DNA from: Pirellula sp. | GTDB taxonomy: Bacteria; Planctomycetota; Planctomycetia; Pirellulales; PNKZ01 | NCBI GenBank assembly: GCA_013822735.1 | Contig: PNKZ01000014.1 | Span: 62,001-126,000, forward strand | Direction of reading: 5' to 3' | Length of the DNA stretch: 64,000 nt | In this document: positions 1-9,700 of the stretch, in pieces | Position numbering within the stretch: the stretch's first letter is position 1 | Layout of the letters: the number at the start of each line of letters is the position of its first letter | Position numbers and translations under genes: made by a program | Notes under the pieces: generated by a model | Told to the model about the DNA's origin: nothing | The model's database searches: none | What the model saw: the letters and a program-made list of their open reading frames with translations, nothing else

Positions 1-993
1 CGGGCGGAGCTACGACAAGCGGCGGCCGCGAGGTCATCGACGCGAAACTCGATGCTGCGAAAATCCGCGCAGCGCATATCCGCCCAAAACGAAGCAGTGG
101 AGGTCGCCGGCGTGCGGCTGACGCACCCCGATCGCATCCTTTATCCCGATGCGAAACTCACAAAGCGCGACGTCGCACAATATTACGAGGCCGTGGCCGA
201 TTGGATCTTGCCGTATGTTACCGAGCGTCCGCTCACCATCGTTCGCTGCCCCGAAGGACAGTCGGGCGAGTGTTTCTTCCAAAAGAACTGGAAGAACACG
301 CTTCCTGCGCAGGTGGGCAAAGTGGCGGTGCGCATTGATTCCGGCAAGCAAGACTATGTGATGATCGACGACGTCGCGGGACTCGTGGCGCTCGTCCAAG
401 TGGGGGCCTTGGAGTTTCATCCGTGGGGTTCGAAAAAGCCTCGGCTCGAAACGCCCGATCAGATCGTGTTCGATCTCGATCCCGGGCCGGGCGTCGCGTG
501 GAGCGGCGTTCGCAGCGCGGCCCGTGAACTACGAGTCGTGCTCGAGGAACTCGGCCTGCAATCGTTTGTGCGGACCTCCGGCGGCAAAGGCCTGCACGTC
601 GTCGTGCCGCTCACGGGCCGCAACACTTGGGAGCAAGTGAAGACGTTTGCCCACGATATCGCATTCGGTATGGCACGACACAAGTCCGACACGTATGTGA
701 GCACGATGTCGAAAGACTTGCGTAAACGGAAGATATTTATCGACTATTTGCGCAACCAACGGGGGGCGACTTCCGTGGCGAGCTACTCCACGCGCAATCG
801 CGCCGGTGCCCCGGTCGCAACGCCCGTCGCCTGGGAGGAACTCGGCCGACTGCGCGGCCCCGCCCAGTTCACCGTGGCCAATGTGCCGGCCCGACTGAAG
901 CGTTTGAAATCCGACCCGTGGCAAGAGTTCTTCAAGACGCGCCAATCTCTGTCGAATGAGTCGCTCCGCGCCGCGCGCGGTTGGAACGAGTGA
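1..993 (+). CDS. ligD: LigD-type polymerase (primase-polymerase) domain, 5' partial
   Basis: C-terminal polymerase domain of an ATP-dependent DNA ligase D-like NHEJ protein, which adds (ribo)nucleotides at double-strand breaks. The frame is open to base 1, so this is probably the tail of a ligase-polymerase fusion; an internal ATG at 52 would give a 313-residue stand-alone protein. Seen: the N-terminal signature THPDRILYPD, then IVRCPEG, FFQKNW, the metal-binding FDLDPG, and the SGGKGLHVVVPL segment typical of LigD polymerase domains, ending with the usual WQEFF tail. No Ku gene is visible in the window. The family call is firm. Only the architecture upstream is uncertain. Confidence 0.88.
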   Translation, partial: RAELRQAAAARSSTRNSMLRKSAQRISAQNEAVEVAGVRLTHPDRILYPDAKLTKRDVAQYYEAVADWILPYVTERPLTIVRCPEGQSGECFFQKNWKNTLPAQVGKVAVRIDSGKQDYVMIDDVAGLVALVQVGALEFHPWGSKKPRLETPDQIVFDLDPGPGVAWSGVRSAARELRVVLEELGLQSFVRTSGGKGLHVVVPLTGRNTWEQVKTFAHDIAFGMARHKSDTYVSTMSKDLRKRKIFIDYLRNQRGATSVASYSTRNRAGAPVATPVAWEELGRLRGPAQFTVANVPARLKRLKSDPWQEFFKTRQSLSNESLRAARGWNE

Positions 994-1036
994 GCAGATC
1001 AAAACGACGACCGGCGCTCGTCGGCCCGCGACCAAT

Positions 1037-1228
1037 TCATAGAGTGACCACGAAGGCCTTCGCAACTTGCTGCACCACGAGGAAGGCAATCATCAGAAAC
1101 CAAGCACCGACGAAGCAAAGCTTCCACGCGTCCAGTTCTAGAAGCGTACCGAATTCTTCGGCGTGAGATTCATGTTCTTCGCTCGTGGCGGAATCGTGAG
1201 CCGATCTCGTCTGGTTTGTGTCGCTCAT
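1037..1228 (-). CDS. small single-pass membrane protein
   Basis: Product of 63 residues with an acidic, His/Glu-rich N-terminus and one hydrophobic C-terminal helix (WKLCFVGAWFLMIAFLVVQQV). I chose the ATG at 1228 because GGGAG lies 6 nt upstream; a GTG at 1240 is the alternative. It converges with the LigD gene. I do not recognise the family. Its reality rests on the ribosome site and the clean membrane segment. Confidence 0.5.
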   Translation of the reverse strand: MSDTNQTRSAHDSATSEEHESHAEEFGTLLELDAWKLCFVGAWFLMIAFLVVQQVAKAFVVTL

Positions 1229-1476
1229 TCTTGCTCCCACGTATTTCGCGTTGATTTCACGTACGGTAGTTCGCGCGTCCCCCTCTGCGAAAGATGTGCA
1301 TCGAAAGTTCCGCTTTTACACCCTCACCCCGCAATAGTGAGTGCACTTAGTTCCATCGCGGTATGGCTTAGCTCAAGTCGTATTAAACGAGTTATCCCGG
1401 AGTCATTACGCGACGCGGCTCCGCCGTACAAACTCACGACATGGACGGTCCCACTTGAGTTCACTTGCCAAATGGA

Positions 1477-1692
1477 ATGTCGATGCCGACTGCAACCTTC
1501 GGAGCCGATCAACTCGGCGATTTGCTGGTAATGATTCCGCTGGGCGTCGCGCTCGGCGCAGCGCTGTGCGGCGGCGCCTTGATTCGACGCAGGTTCGACA
1601 CGCAGGCGGCCGTGTGCGCGCTACCGTTGCTGACGATCAGCGGCTACAACGTGGCGCTGGTAGCGCTCCTGGCGCTCGGCTTCCTGCGCTAA
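1477..1692 (+). CDS. possible small two-helix membrane protein
   Basis: Short frame of about 71 residues with two hydrophobic stretches (LLVMIPLGVALGAALCGGAL and ALPLLTISGYNVALVALLAL) separated by RRRFDTQ. The start is unclear: ATG at 1477 or 1483, TTG at 1465, none with a strong ribosome site. No family recognised. It is kept because the paired helices look non-random, but it could be a chance frame. Confidence 0.35.
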   Translation: MSMPTATFGADQLGDLLVMIPLGVALGAALCGGALIRRRFDTQAAVCALPLLTISGYNVALVALLALGFLR

Positions 1693-2134
1693 GCGAAGCG
1701 CCCTGTTTCGCGAGCCGAGTTTCGCCGCACGACATCGCGCCGGGAATTTTCAGAAGCGTGCGCCGACGCCCTAACGGACGTTGACGATTGGTCGACGACT
1801 TTTCGCGCGGGCAAAATACCCATTGGTCGGCACGACTCAACAACCTGTCGATCTCTTCGCGCATCGTTCCCTTGCTCATAGTCTCCGTCGTCAAACGAAA
1901 CCTGAGAGAAATCGCCGCCGGGGGAATTACAATGTCGCAGGCGCGAGGGAACTTCGCGCCCGGCATGAAGATGGCATTCGAAGCGGCCTGACCGGCGACC
2001 GCACCGTTCGCCCGCTCGCCTCGCGATTCATTGAATCCCGAGGCGGGTCGCATCCCACAGCGGAGACGGCGCACGAAGAAGGCCTCGCAATTCTCTTAAA
2101 ATGCGAGGCCTGGCGATGACTTACGTGAGAAAAG
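1693..2134. other. intergenic stretch without a supported gene
   Basis: About 440 bases between the small membrane frame and tRNA-Asn. Frames here on both strands give arginine-rich, family-less peptides. I see no clear hairpin or promoter. Confidence 0.5.
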
Positions 2135-2207
2135 CTCCCCGACTAGGGCTCGAACCTAGGACCTTGCGATTAACAGTCGCGCGCTCTACCAACTGAGCTA
2201 TCGGGGA
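2135..2207 (-). tRNA. tRNA-Asn (GTT)
   Basis: Read on the minus strand this folds as a 73-nt cloverleaf. The 7-bp acceptor is TCCCCGA/TCGGGGA with discriminator G. The D arm is GCTC/GAGC, the anticodon loop CTGTTAA gives GTT, and the T arm is CTAGG-TTCGAGC-CCTAG. The top pair of the anticodon stem (C27/A43) is mismatched, which is tolerated in many tRNA-Asn genes. CCA is not encoded. Confidence 0.96.
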
Positions 2208-2347
2208 AGGTAGTAGACTCCCAAGAATAATAGAAACCCAAGAATGCGGCAAGGCCCGTTATTGGCGCGCCGGCAGCGGATTCTACGGCGTTTCGAAGGG
2301 GAAAGTGATGAGTGGCGGGTGATGAGTGATGAGCGGCCGGGCGAAGT

Positions 2348-2779
2348 CTACGCCCGCTTGCGGCTCTTTTCCATCGTGACCATGTTGCCGTTTTCGTTGT
2401 AGTCGACGCGCGACATGAAGTTGCGCATCAGCATGATTCCCCGGCCGGAGCACTTTTCGAGATTCTCGTCTTCCGTGCAGTCGGGAACTTCTTCGATCTT
2501 GAAGCCGGGGCCTTCGTCGCGGACTTGCACGTAGAGCTTCTCGGGGGAGAGCCGAACGACGAAGTGCACCTGTTTGGCTTCGTCGAACTTATTGCCGTGC
2601 TTCACGGCGTTCACCAGCGCCTCTTCCAAAGCGAGGTGAATGCCGAAGATGTCGTGCGGGTACCAGTTCTCCCCTTCGAGCCGCGCTAATACGCTCTCGA
2701 GCAATCGCTTCGCGTCGGCGGTGCGACTCGGAAACGATTCCTCAAGCTGCCATATCCATTCATCGAGCGACATCGACAT
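2348..2779 (-). CDS. RsbW/SpoIIAB-like serine-kinase anti-sigma factor
   Basis: A 143-residue GHKL-type ATPase. Seen: N-box LALEEALVNAVKHGN, G1 box VRDEGPGF, and G2 box SGRGIMLMRNFM. Such proteins bind and phosphorylate STAS anti-anti-sigma partners and sequester sigma factors or other regulators in the cytoplasm. The start at 2779 (MSMSLDEW) was chosen because upstream residues do not resemble the family; an ATG at 2845 is possible. It lies 102 nt downstream of the STAS gene on the same strand, so the two form a partner-switching pair. No sigma gene is adjacent, so the target is unknown. Confidence 0.85.
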   Translation of the reverse strand: MSMSLDEWIWQLEESFPSRTADAKRLLESVLARLEGENWYPHDIFGIHLALEEALVNAVKHGNKFDEAKQVHFVVRLSPEKLYVQVRDEGPGFKIEEVPDCTEDENLEKCSGRGIMLMRNFMSRVDYNENGNMVTMEKSRKRA

Positions 2780-2881
2780 CGGGCCGGCTCGGGCGGGTGC
2801 GAAAACGGGAAAAGGACGCCAAAAACCTGGGGAACAAACCAACAACGTAAAGACGGCACGGAAGACACAACGGCGGCGACG

Positions 2882-3241
2882 CTAGGCCGAAAAGGCGGCC
2901 AGCGCTTCGGCTTCTTCGTCCCGAATGTCAAACAACTTATTGAGCCGGGTGATCGCGAATACTTCGTAAATCTCCGGCTTGATGTTGGTGAGCATCAGGC
3001 GTCCGGTGTGCTGCTTCACCTTCTTCTCAAGCTTGATCAATTCGCCGAGCGTTTCGCTGGAGAGAAACTCCACGGTCGTAAAGTTCAACAAGAGCTTCTT
3101 TCGGTTCTGTTCTTCGACCAAAGCAAAAAGCTCGCGGCCGAGCTCGTGAATGTTCGTCACGTCGAGAATCTTGCGGTCAACGAACCGTACGACCGTGACG
3201 TCGCCGACTTCCGAAACTTCCAAACGACGATTGCCGCTCAT
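2882..3241 (-). CDS. STAS-domain anti-anti-sigma factor (RsbV/SpoIIAA-like)
   Basis: A 119-residue single STAS domain. The strand/helix pattern VTVVRFVDRKILD, the phosphorylatable loop VEFLSSETLGELI and the later GRLMLTNI segment match anti-sigma antagonist proteins. The cytoplasmic role is to bind the neighbouring kinase unless phosphorylated on a serine in the FLSSE loop. ATG at 3241 is preceded by GGGAAG. The longer open frame up to 3490 is not conserved-looking and was not used. It is the first gene of the pair with the anti-sigma kinase downstream. Confidence 0.88.
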   Translation of the reverse strand: MSGNRRLEVSEVGDVTVVRFVDRKILDVTNIHELGRELFALVEEQNRKKLLLNFTTVEFLSSETLGELIKLEKKVKQHTGRLMLTNIKPEIYEVFAITRLNKLFDIRDEEAEALAAFSA

Positions 3242-3518
3242 GGAGCAACTTCCCTGCAATGTATTTATTGTAGCGCGATATGCGGAAAAAAAAGATTCGA
3301 GCTTGGCAACCGACGGCACCGCCGCAGAGACGACGACTCGCGAATCGCAAGCACACGTGTTGTCGTGCCGTAACTCTATGGTGCGTCCGATGATACACCG
3401 CACCCCGGGGGGCTGCAAGGAGTTTTGACGCGAGTGTGTCCCGCCGCGACTCGATGTCGGCCCCGCGGGCGAAAACCCGTACCGGCTCACGCCCGTGCGA
3501 ACGCACGGCGGCTGCCAT

Positions 3519-4295
3519 TTAGCGAACGCTGCGGCGCGGTGCGGCTGCCGCGGGAGCCGGCGTGAGCGCGGGGCCGAATGTCGGAGCGATTTGCGGGCTG
3601 CCTAAGGCGGGGCCCACAGGCAGCGACTGGGCCGTCGGATCGGACAAGCGCCCCGGCTCGCCGTGGGCAGGGGCCGACTTCACCATGGCCCGCGAAATCA
3701 TCAGGTAGTTCGACGACCGATACTCCGAAAGCGTGCCGCTGACGCTCCACAGGAGCTGCGGCCCGGACTCCTCGACAACTCGGGCCACGCGCTCGAGCGC
3801 CAGATTCTCCAGCACGACGTAGTGCGCGTCGGGCTCTTGCGCGAAAAAGATCACGCGATCGCCGTGCACTTCGAAGCGCCCGCGACGTTCCACGATCCGC
3901 GCCCCTTCGCGCTGGCGGATCCCTTTGGCGCCGTTGTCGAGCACCGCGCCGTTGCGGCCTGCAAAACGCAGTGGTTGCGGCGCGCCGGGCGTGAGGTCGT
4001 CGAGGTCGATCTCGGGCATGGCGTGCGGCACTTCTCGGCCGGCGCTCGGCGACGAGGGGGACGTTCCGACGTCGCCCGGCCGGGGCTCCAGGAGCGAGTT
4101 GCGCTGCGGCGGAACCGTCCAAGGCATCGATGGTCGCGGTGAAGCGCCGCCGGCGGACGGAGCACCGGCGGACGGCGTCGGCGTGGGGACGACGGCCGTA
4201 TCCGGCGCGGCCGCTTTGCCGATGGCCGCGCCGTACAGCAGGGACACAGCCGCACAGGCCGTTCGTAGCAAACGCCAACCTTGGAACCGTGTCAT
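3519..4295 (-). CDS. exported proline/alanine-rich protein of unknown function
   Basis: A 258-residue protein with a signal peptide (RTACAAVSLLYGAAIGKAAA). It has a disordered Pro/Ser/Ala-rich segment (about 30-95), a compact central part (about 95-190, with RFEVHGDRVIFFAQEPDAHYVVLENLALERV) and a Pro/Ala-rich tail. The central part recalls beta-rich assessment domains of planctomycete exported proteins, but I cannot name a family. It is divergent from the next gene, with about 330 bases between them. Confidence 0.7.
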   Translation of the reverse strand: MTRFQGWRLLRTACAAVSLLYGAAIGKAAAPDTAVVPTPTPSAGAPSAGGASPRPSMPWTVPPQRNSLLEPRPGDVGTSPSSPSAGREVPHAMPEIDLDDLTPGAPQPLRFAGRNGAVLDNGAKGIRQREGARIVERRGRFEVHGDRVIFFAQEPDAHYVVLENLALERVARVVEESGPQLLWSVSGTLSEYRSSNYLMISRAMVKSAPAHGEPGRLSDPTAQSLPVGPALGSPQIAPTFGPALTPAPAAAAPRRSVR

Positions 4296-4629
4296 CGTCG
4301 TACTACTCCGCGATTACTGCCGTATCGTCCGCAGGCTACGTGCGCAGCCGGATTACGCCGTGCTCGGCAATGGCAACCGTTGCTCCGCAATGTCATCAAG
4401 TGTCGTCGGCATAGCCGTATGTCGGGCTTGCGGGAGAGTTGCGTTTCGGCAACATGCGAGTTGCCGAAAGTCCCCACGGCGACGTGCGCCCGGCGAACGG
4501 ACTCAGGAGGCAAACGGGCCCATTTCTTGCGTTTTACGGGCGTTGCGCGTAATGGAGCGCGGGCCGACCTCGACGCGGCACAACCCTTGCCTTCGGTACA
4601 GCTTCCGCTTCTTACCGGAGTCGCATCCC
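4296..4629. other. divergent intergenic region
   Basis: Separates the minus-strand exported protein from the plus-strand exported protein and should hold both promoters. No clear -35/-10 pair or operator stands out. An in-frame ATG at 4551 could lengthen the plus-strand gene. Confidence 0.4.
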
Positions 4630-5577
4630 GTGCAAAGTCGGCCGCTCACATTTCGTCGTTCAACCACGCAGCTCGCTTGGCGGCTGATCGTGTCGGCGCT
4701 GATCGGCTGCGGAGCGACCGCCACGACAGAAGTCGCTCGGGCTGCCGACGATTCACTGACGGTGACCGTGCGGAGCGGCCGAACCTTTTACGGCGTGCTC
4801 GACGCGAAGACCGACCCCCAACGACTTTGGATTTCGAGCGGGCGCGACGGCGTGAGGATCGAACGACCGATCGTCTGGTCTTCCATCCGTGGCATTTCGC
4901 GCTCGGGCGTCGCCGTTGCCGGCGAATCGCTCATCGCCGAAGCCGAGAGGTTGCGGGCGTCGCAAAACGCGGCCGAACCAAGCTACGTTACTAAAGTACC
5001 GCCTGCCGCACCTGCCGCTAACCGGGCCGCGGGATTGCAGCTCTGGCACGTCGCCAAAGAGCCTGTGGAGTACGCGATGGCTCCGGACGAAACGGTCCGG
5101 TGGATCGAAATCGACGCCTATCTCGCGAACTGGGACGCCGACGTGGAAGCCGACGGCCTGGTGCTCGACCTCGAAGCCCTCAACGCCTCCGGAGAGACGA
5201 TTCCGGCGGACGGCACGCTCACCATAGAACTTTTCGGCGAACGCTTGCCGCCACTTTCGCGAGGCAACGCGTTTCCCATGCTGGCCAACTGGACACGCCA
5301 GGTGACTGCCGCCGATTTCGGTCGGGGCACGATCCGCCTGCGCCTCGATTTCCAAGGCGTGCATCCCGACTTCAACACCGTCGCCGGGCGATTCGCACTG
5401 GCTCACGTGCGGTTTAGCGTGCCGGGCCAAGGCACCTTCGAGGCCAGCAAAGACGGCCTCACTTTGCAAGGCTTCTCGCCGGTGCGTGAACGGGTGCAAC
5501 AAGCGTTCGGCACGCGATTCCTGCCGACCGAAACCACGGGGCGCGGCCATCGCGAGTCGGCGTTCGACGCACGGTAG
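4630..5577 (+). CDS. exported beta-rich protein of unknown function
   Basis: A 315-residue product starting at GTG 4630, where GGAG lies 9 nt upstream. It has an N-terminal signal (LAWRLIVSALIGCGATATTEVARA), then a short SH3/NPCBM-like beta segment (LTVTVRSGRTFYGVLDAK...LWISSGRDGVRIERPIVWSSI). A larger domain follows, with FAL/VHVRFSVPGQGTF at its end, consistent with a carbohydrate- or protein-binding beta sandwich. Function unknown; probably periplasmic or cell surface. An upstream in-frame ATG at 4551 is the alternative start. Confidence 0.7.
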   Translation: MQSRPLTFRRSTTQLAWRLIVSALIGCGATATTEVARAADDSLTVTVRSGRTFYGVLDAKTDPQRLWISSGRDGVRIERPIVWSSIRGISRSGVAVAGESLIAEAERLRASQNAAEPSYVTKVPPAAPAANRAAGLQLWHVAKEPVEYAMAPDETVRWIEIDAYLANWDADVEADGLVLDLEALNASGETIPADGTLTIELFGERLPPLSRGNAFPMLANWTRQVTAADFGRGTIRLRLDFQGVHPDFNTVAGRFALAHVRFSVPGQGTFEASKDGLTLQGFSPVRERVQQAFGTRFLPTETTGRGHRESAFDAR

Positions 5578-5616
5578 CACGCCCGCCGAGCAGGCGACTG
5601 CTCGCGAGCCTGCCTG

Positions 5617-5931
5617 CTACCCGGAGGGCTTCGGCAACGCGAGGCTGTGCAGAATGAGCACGGAGCCGAGCGAAATCGCGGCCCAACCGATCCATTGCGG
5701 CGGCACTACGGTCTTTCGCGGCAGCGGACCCACGGCGGGCATCATCTGGGCCGCCTGCTTGACGACTTGGTGGGTCGGATCGTCCGACTGTTCCAACAGC
5801 CAGCGGGTCGTATCTTCGTTGAGCACGTACGACTCGACCATTCGCAACTGAATACCAATCAGCAGGACGATGACGCCCGCGATAAAGTAGTGGTAGCGAT
5901 TCAATTCCACGGCGCGATGCTCCCGACGCAT
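5617..5931 (-). CDS. two-helix membrane protein, unknown
   Basis: A 104-residue protein with transmembrane segments at the N-terminus (YFIAGVIVLLIGIQLRMV) and near the C-terminus (WIGWAAISLGSVLILHSLAL), separated by an acidic/Gln-rich periplasmic or cytoplasmic loop. The start at 5931 is inferred from domain length. It converges with the exported protein at 5577. The next gene on the same strand is another small membrane protein, so they may be co-transcribed. Confidence 0.65.
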   Translation of the reverse strand: MRREHRAVELNRYHYFIAGVIVLLIGIQLRMVESYVLNEDTTRWLLEQSDDPTHQVVKQAAQMMPAVGPLPRKTVVPPQWIGWAAISLGSVLILHSLALPKPSG

Positions 5932-6098
5932 TGGAGAGACCGTGGGCGCGGAGCGCGCCGACGAGCCTCGGGCATCATGCCTCATCGGCGTCGGCAGCCC
6001 CGGCGTTTGAGCCGCCGCGTCGGTTTAGCGACGGTAGCGGTTGTAACGGCGGCACTGCGCCCATTCTTCCACCGGTTACAACCGGCCGTCCGCAACGG

Positions 6099-6434
6099 CT
6101 AGCGCTGCGGATTCATCGGGGCGTTGCCAAACTGCTCGGTGAAGCCTTGCACGGCCTGGTGCATTTGGTCGCCGATTTGATCGCCCATTTGTCCGCCGAC
6201 GATCTTTTCCAACTTGTTGGCGCGCGTGATCGCGGCTACGAGCGATTTGTGTTCGGCCCATTGAGCGGGTGTGAAATTCCGCGCATCGACATACGTTTCC
6301 GTAAACACGGGCGATTGCTTGGGCACGAGTTCCACGCCGTCGTTGGTGCGGATGAAGTGGTACGAAAGCGAGGCAAACACGGCCAGGCCGCCGACGATTA
6401 CGCCGGTTAAGAACGGTCCGAATCCCTTCATCAC
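6099..6434 (-). CDS. single-pass membrane protein, unknown
   Basis: A 111-residue protein with one N-terminal helix (FLTGVIVGGLAVFASLSYHF). A soluble helical domain follows, containing Gln/Gly repeats (GGQMGDQIGDQMHQ). It probably lies in the periplasm, anchored by its N-terminus. Start at 6434 or the adjacent ATG 6431. No family recognised. It lies divergent to the large aas-type gene. Confidence 0.68.
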   Translation of the reverse strand: MMKGFGPFLTGVIVGGLAVFASLSYHFIRTNDGVELVPKQSPVFTETYVDARNFTPAQWAEHKSLVAAITRANKLEKIVGGQMGDQIGDQMHQAVQGFTEQFGNAPMNPQR

Positions 6435-6715
6435 GATTCTCCGAAAAAGCTGCGAGCAAGACGGCGAGACGCCGTCGAAAGGGCCGCCGCTGCCACGGTT
6501 CGCGGCAGCAGTGCGGCGGAAGTCTAGCGAAAGCGGAATTGCGCGAAAAGACGAGTCGCGTCAGCCTGGAGAGGGGAATCGGCACATGTGCGTTGACGCT
6601 TCGGGGCAGCCCATTTAGAGTGTTCGCATAACTCCGCCGGAGGGGCGTTTTTACAGCCCGCCCATCTCGCCCACTCCGGCAACCGGCCCCGCCACGATCG
6701 ACCTCCGAGACCGGC

Positions 6716-9700
6716 ATGACGCCACCCACGGCCAGCGCAGCGCTCCCGATTTCCGGCGAGAGTACGCGCGGCTTTATCACGGGAAGCTTCATCGCGCTGC
6801 TGGTGACCCAGTTTCTCGGCGCGCTCAACGACGCCACGATGCGCGTCGTCCTGCCGGAAGCGGTTAAATCGCTGCTGCCGATGAAGATGCAGGCCATGGC
6901 CATCGCGCTGCCGGCGATCTGCTTTCTCGTGGCCTGGATCGTCCTTTCGCCGCTAGCGGGCTTCTTCGCCGACCGGTTTTCGAAACAACGCGTGCTGCTC
7001 GTTTGCAAAGTCTCGGAACTGCTCTGCGTCGGCGGTTTGATGCTGGCGCTGCATAGCCGCAGGCCGGAAGCCATTTGTTTGGTGGCCTTCTGGTTCGCTG
7101 CAACGCTGGCACTTTGCAATCCGTCGAAGCTTGGTTCGATACCCGACATGGTGAAGGTCGAAAGGATCTCGGCCGCGAACGCCGCGATCGGCGTCGCCAC
7201 GATCTTCGCGCTCATTCTCGGGTTCGCCTACTCGGGCCGACTGTATGAATTGACGTTTCCCGCCTCGGAAGCGCCGGTGCACGACGCCCGTTGGCATCTG
7301 ATGGCCGGGACGATGGGAAGCATCGCTCTGGCGGGCATCCTTTCGGCGATGTTCGTCAAGCGGCTGCCCGCGGCCGACGCGTCGGTCGAGTTGTCGTGGA
7401 ACTTCCCGCGCACGATGATCAACGACGTGCGCACATTGCGCAGTAGCCGCGGCATGACGCTCGTCGTCATCACCTACGCCTTCTATTGGTCGCTCGGTAC
7501 GCTCGCGCAGCTGACGATGTTTACCTACGGCGAAACCGTGCTGCACGTCTCGAAGGCGGACACGTCGATTCTGCTCGGCATTCTCGCCTTAGGTGCGGGC
7601 GTGGGAAGCGCCGCCGCGGGGCTGCTTTCCGCCGGTCTGATTGAAGTCGGACTCGTGGCGCCCGCGGGCTTCTTGTTTTCCGTCTCGAGCATCGCGCTCT
7701 ACTGGACCAACGAATCGTTTTACGCCACGGCCGTCGCACTGTTCGGGCTCGGTGCCGGGGGCGGCATGATCAATGTTCCGCTTTATTCGTATATCCAATA
7801 CCGCAGCCCCGTGGAGAAACGGGGCACGATGCTCGCGGCGAACAACTTTGTCGCGTTTTTTGCGATGCTCGCGGCGACCGGCTTGTTCTATCTGACGCTT
7901 TCGCCCGGCATGTTCCTGCGGGAGCCGCTCCTCTCGCCGCGCGGCGTCTTCCTTACCGCAGGCATCGTGTCGTTGCCGGCGGCCGTCTGCGGGTTGGTGT
8001 TTAGCTTCGCGAAAGTGGCCCGGGTATGCTTCGGCACGTTGTTTCGTTGTTTCTACAAGATTCGCGCCTACGGCCGTGAAAACCTTCCCCAAGATTCCGG
8101 CGCGTTGCTCATTTGCAACCATCTCTCGTGGATCGACGGCCTGCTCATCGGCATCACTTGCCCGCGCTCGCCGCGTATGCTCGCTTACGCCGATTACGTG
8201 CAAAGCCCTGCGGTCGGCTGGTTTTCCCGATTTACACGCGTCATTCCCATCGTGCCCGGCACGCGTCAGGCAGTGGAAGCCATCCGCCAAGCGCGCGAGG
8301 CGGTCAAGGCGGGCGAACTTGTCTGCGTGTTCGCGGAAGGGGTCCTCTCGCGCACCGGACAACTATTGCAATTCCAGCCCGGCCTCCTGAAGATTCTCAA
8401 AGATACCGGCGCTCCGGTGATTCCCGTCTACCTCGACAACCTGTGGGACACGATCTTCAGCTACTCGGGCGGAAGATTCTTCTGGAAGCGTCCGCACGGT
8501 TGGCGTGGTGAGCTCGGCGTCCACTACGGAGAGCCGATGCAAAACGTTACCGATGTCGCACCGGTACGTCGCGCGGTGGAAATGCTTGGTCTCGAGGCGG
8601 CCCGGAGTCGTAAGCACAAAACTATGAATCTCACGCGCAAGTTCCTTCGCGAGTGTCGCAAAAGCCGAGGCCGTTCGAAAGTCGCCGACAGCACGGGCGG
8701 CGAAATGAACGGCGGCTCGCTGCTGTTGCGCACGATCATCCTCAAGCGGATTCTTGAGCGCGAAATATTGTCGCCGGACGAACGCCATGTCGGCATCTTG
8801 CTGCCCCCGTCGGTCGGGGCCGTGTTGGCGAACTCCGCGGTGGCGATCTCGAAACGCGTTTCGGTAAACTTGAATTACACCGTGACGTCGGAAGTGATGA
8901 ACTCCTGCATTCGGCAGGCCGGCATTCGGCATGTGCTCACCAGCCGTCGCGTGATGGAGAAGTGCGGCCTTAAGCTCGATGCCGAGCTCGTCTACCTCGA
9001 AGACTTCAAAGACCGCGTCACGACGTCGGACAAGATCGTCGCGGCGCTGCAGGCCCACGTCGTGCCGGTATTTCTGCTCGAGCGCATGTTTGGGCTTTTA
9101 GAACTCCAGCCCGACGACGTCCTCACGATCATCTTCACTTCAGGCAGCACGGGCGAGCCGAAGGGTGTGATGCTGACGTTCGACAACATCGGCTCGAACG
9201 TCACGGCCATCAATCAAGTCGTCTACCTCCGCGAAACCGACGTCATCGCGGGCATCCTCCCCTTCTTTCACTCGTTCGGCTTTACGGTCACGTTGTGGAC
9301 CATTCTGACGCTGCCGCCGAAAGGGGCGTACCATTTTTCGCCGCTCGACGCCCGACAGATCGGCGACCTTTGCGAGAAGCACGGCGTCACCATTTTGCTC
9401 GCTACGCCCACCTTCCTACGCTCGTATCTGAAGCGTTGCACGAAGGAACAGTTCAAGATGTTGGATGTCGCCGTCGTCGGCGCGGAAAGGATGCCGCTAG
9501 ATTTGGCCGAAGCGTTTGAGAAGCAGTTCGGCGTTCGTCCCGCCGAAGGTTATGGCTGCACGGAGCTGTCGCCGCTCGTGTCGGTAAACGTGCCGCTCAG
9601 TCGTGCTCCGAAACAAGAACAGCCGACGTCGAAGGAAGGGACCGTAGGTCGTCCGGTTCCCGGCGTGGCTGCGAAGATTACCGATCTCGATACCGGCGCG

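Noticed and set aside
3242-3490. N-terminal extension of the STAS gene
   Set aside because: The extra residues are not STAS-like and the ATG at 3241 has a ribosome site.
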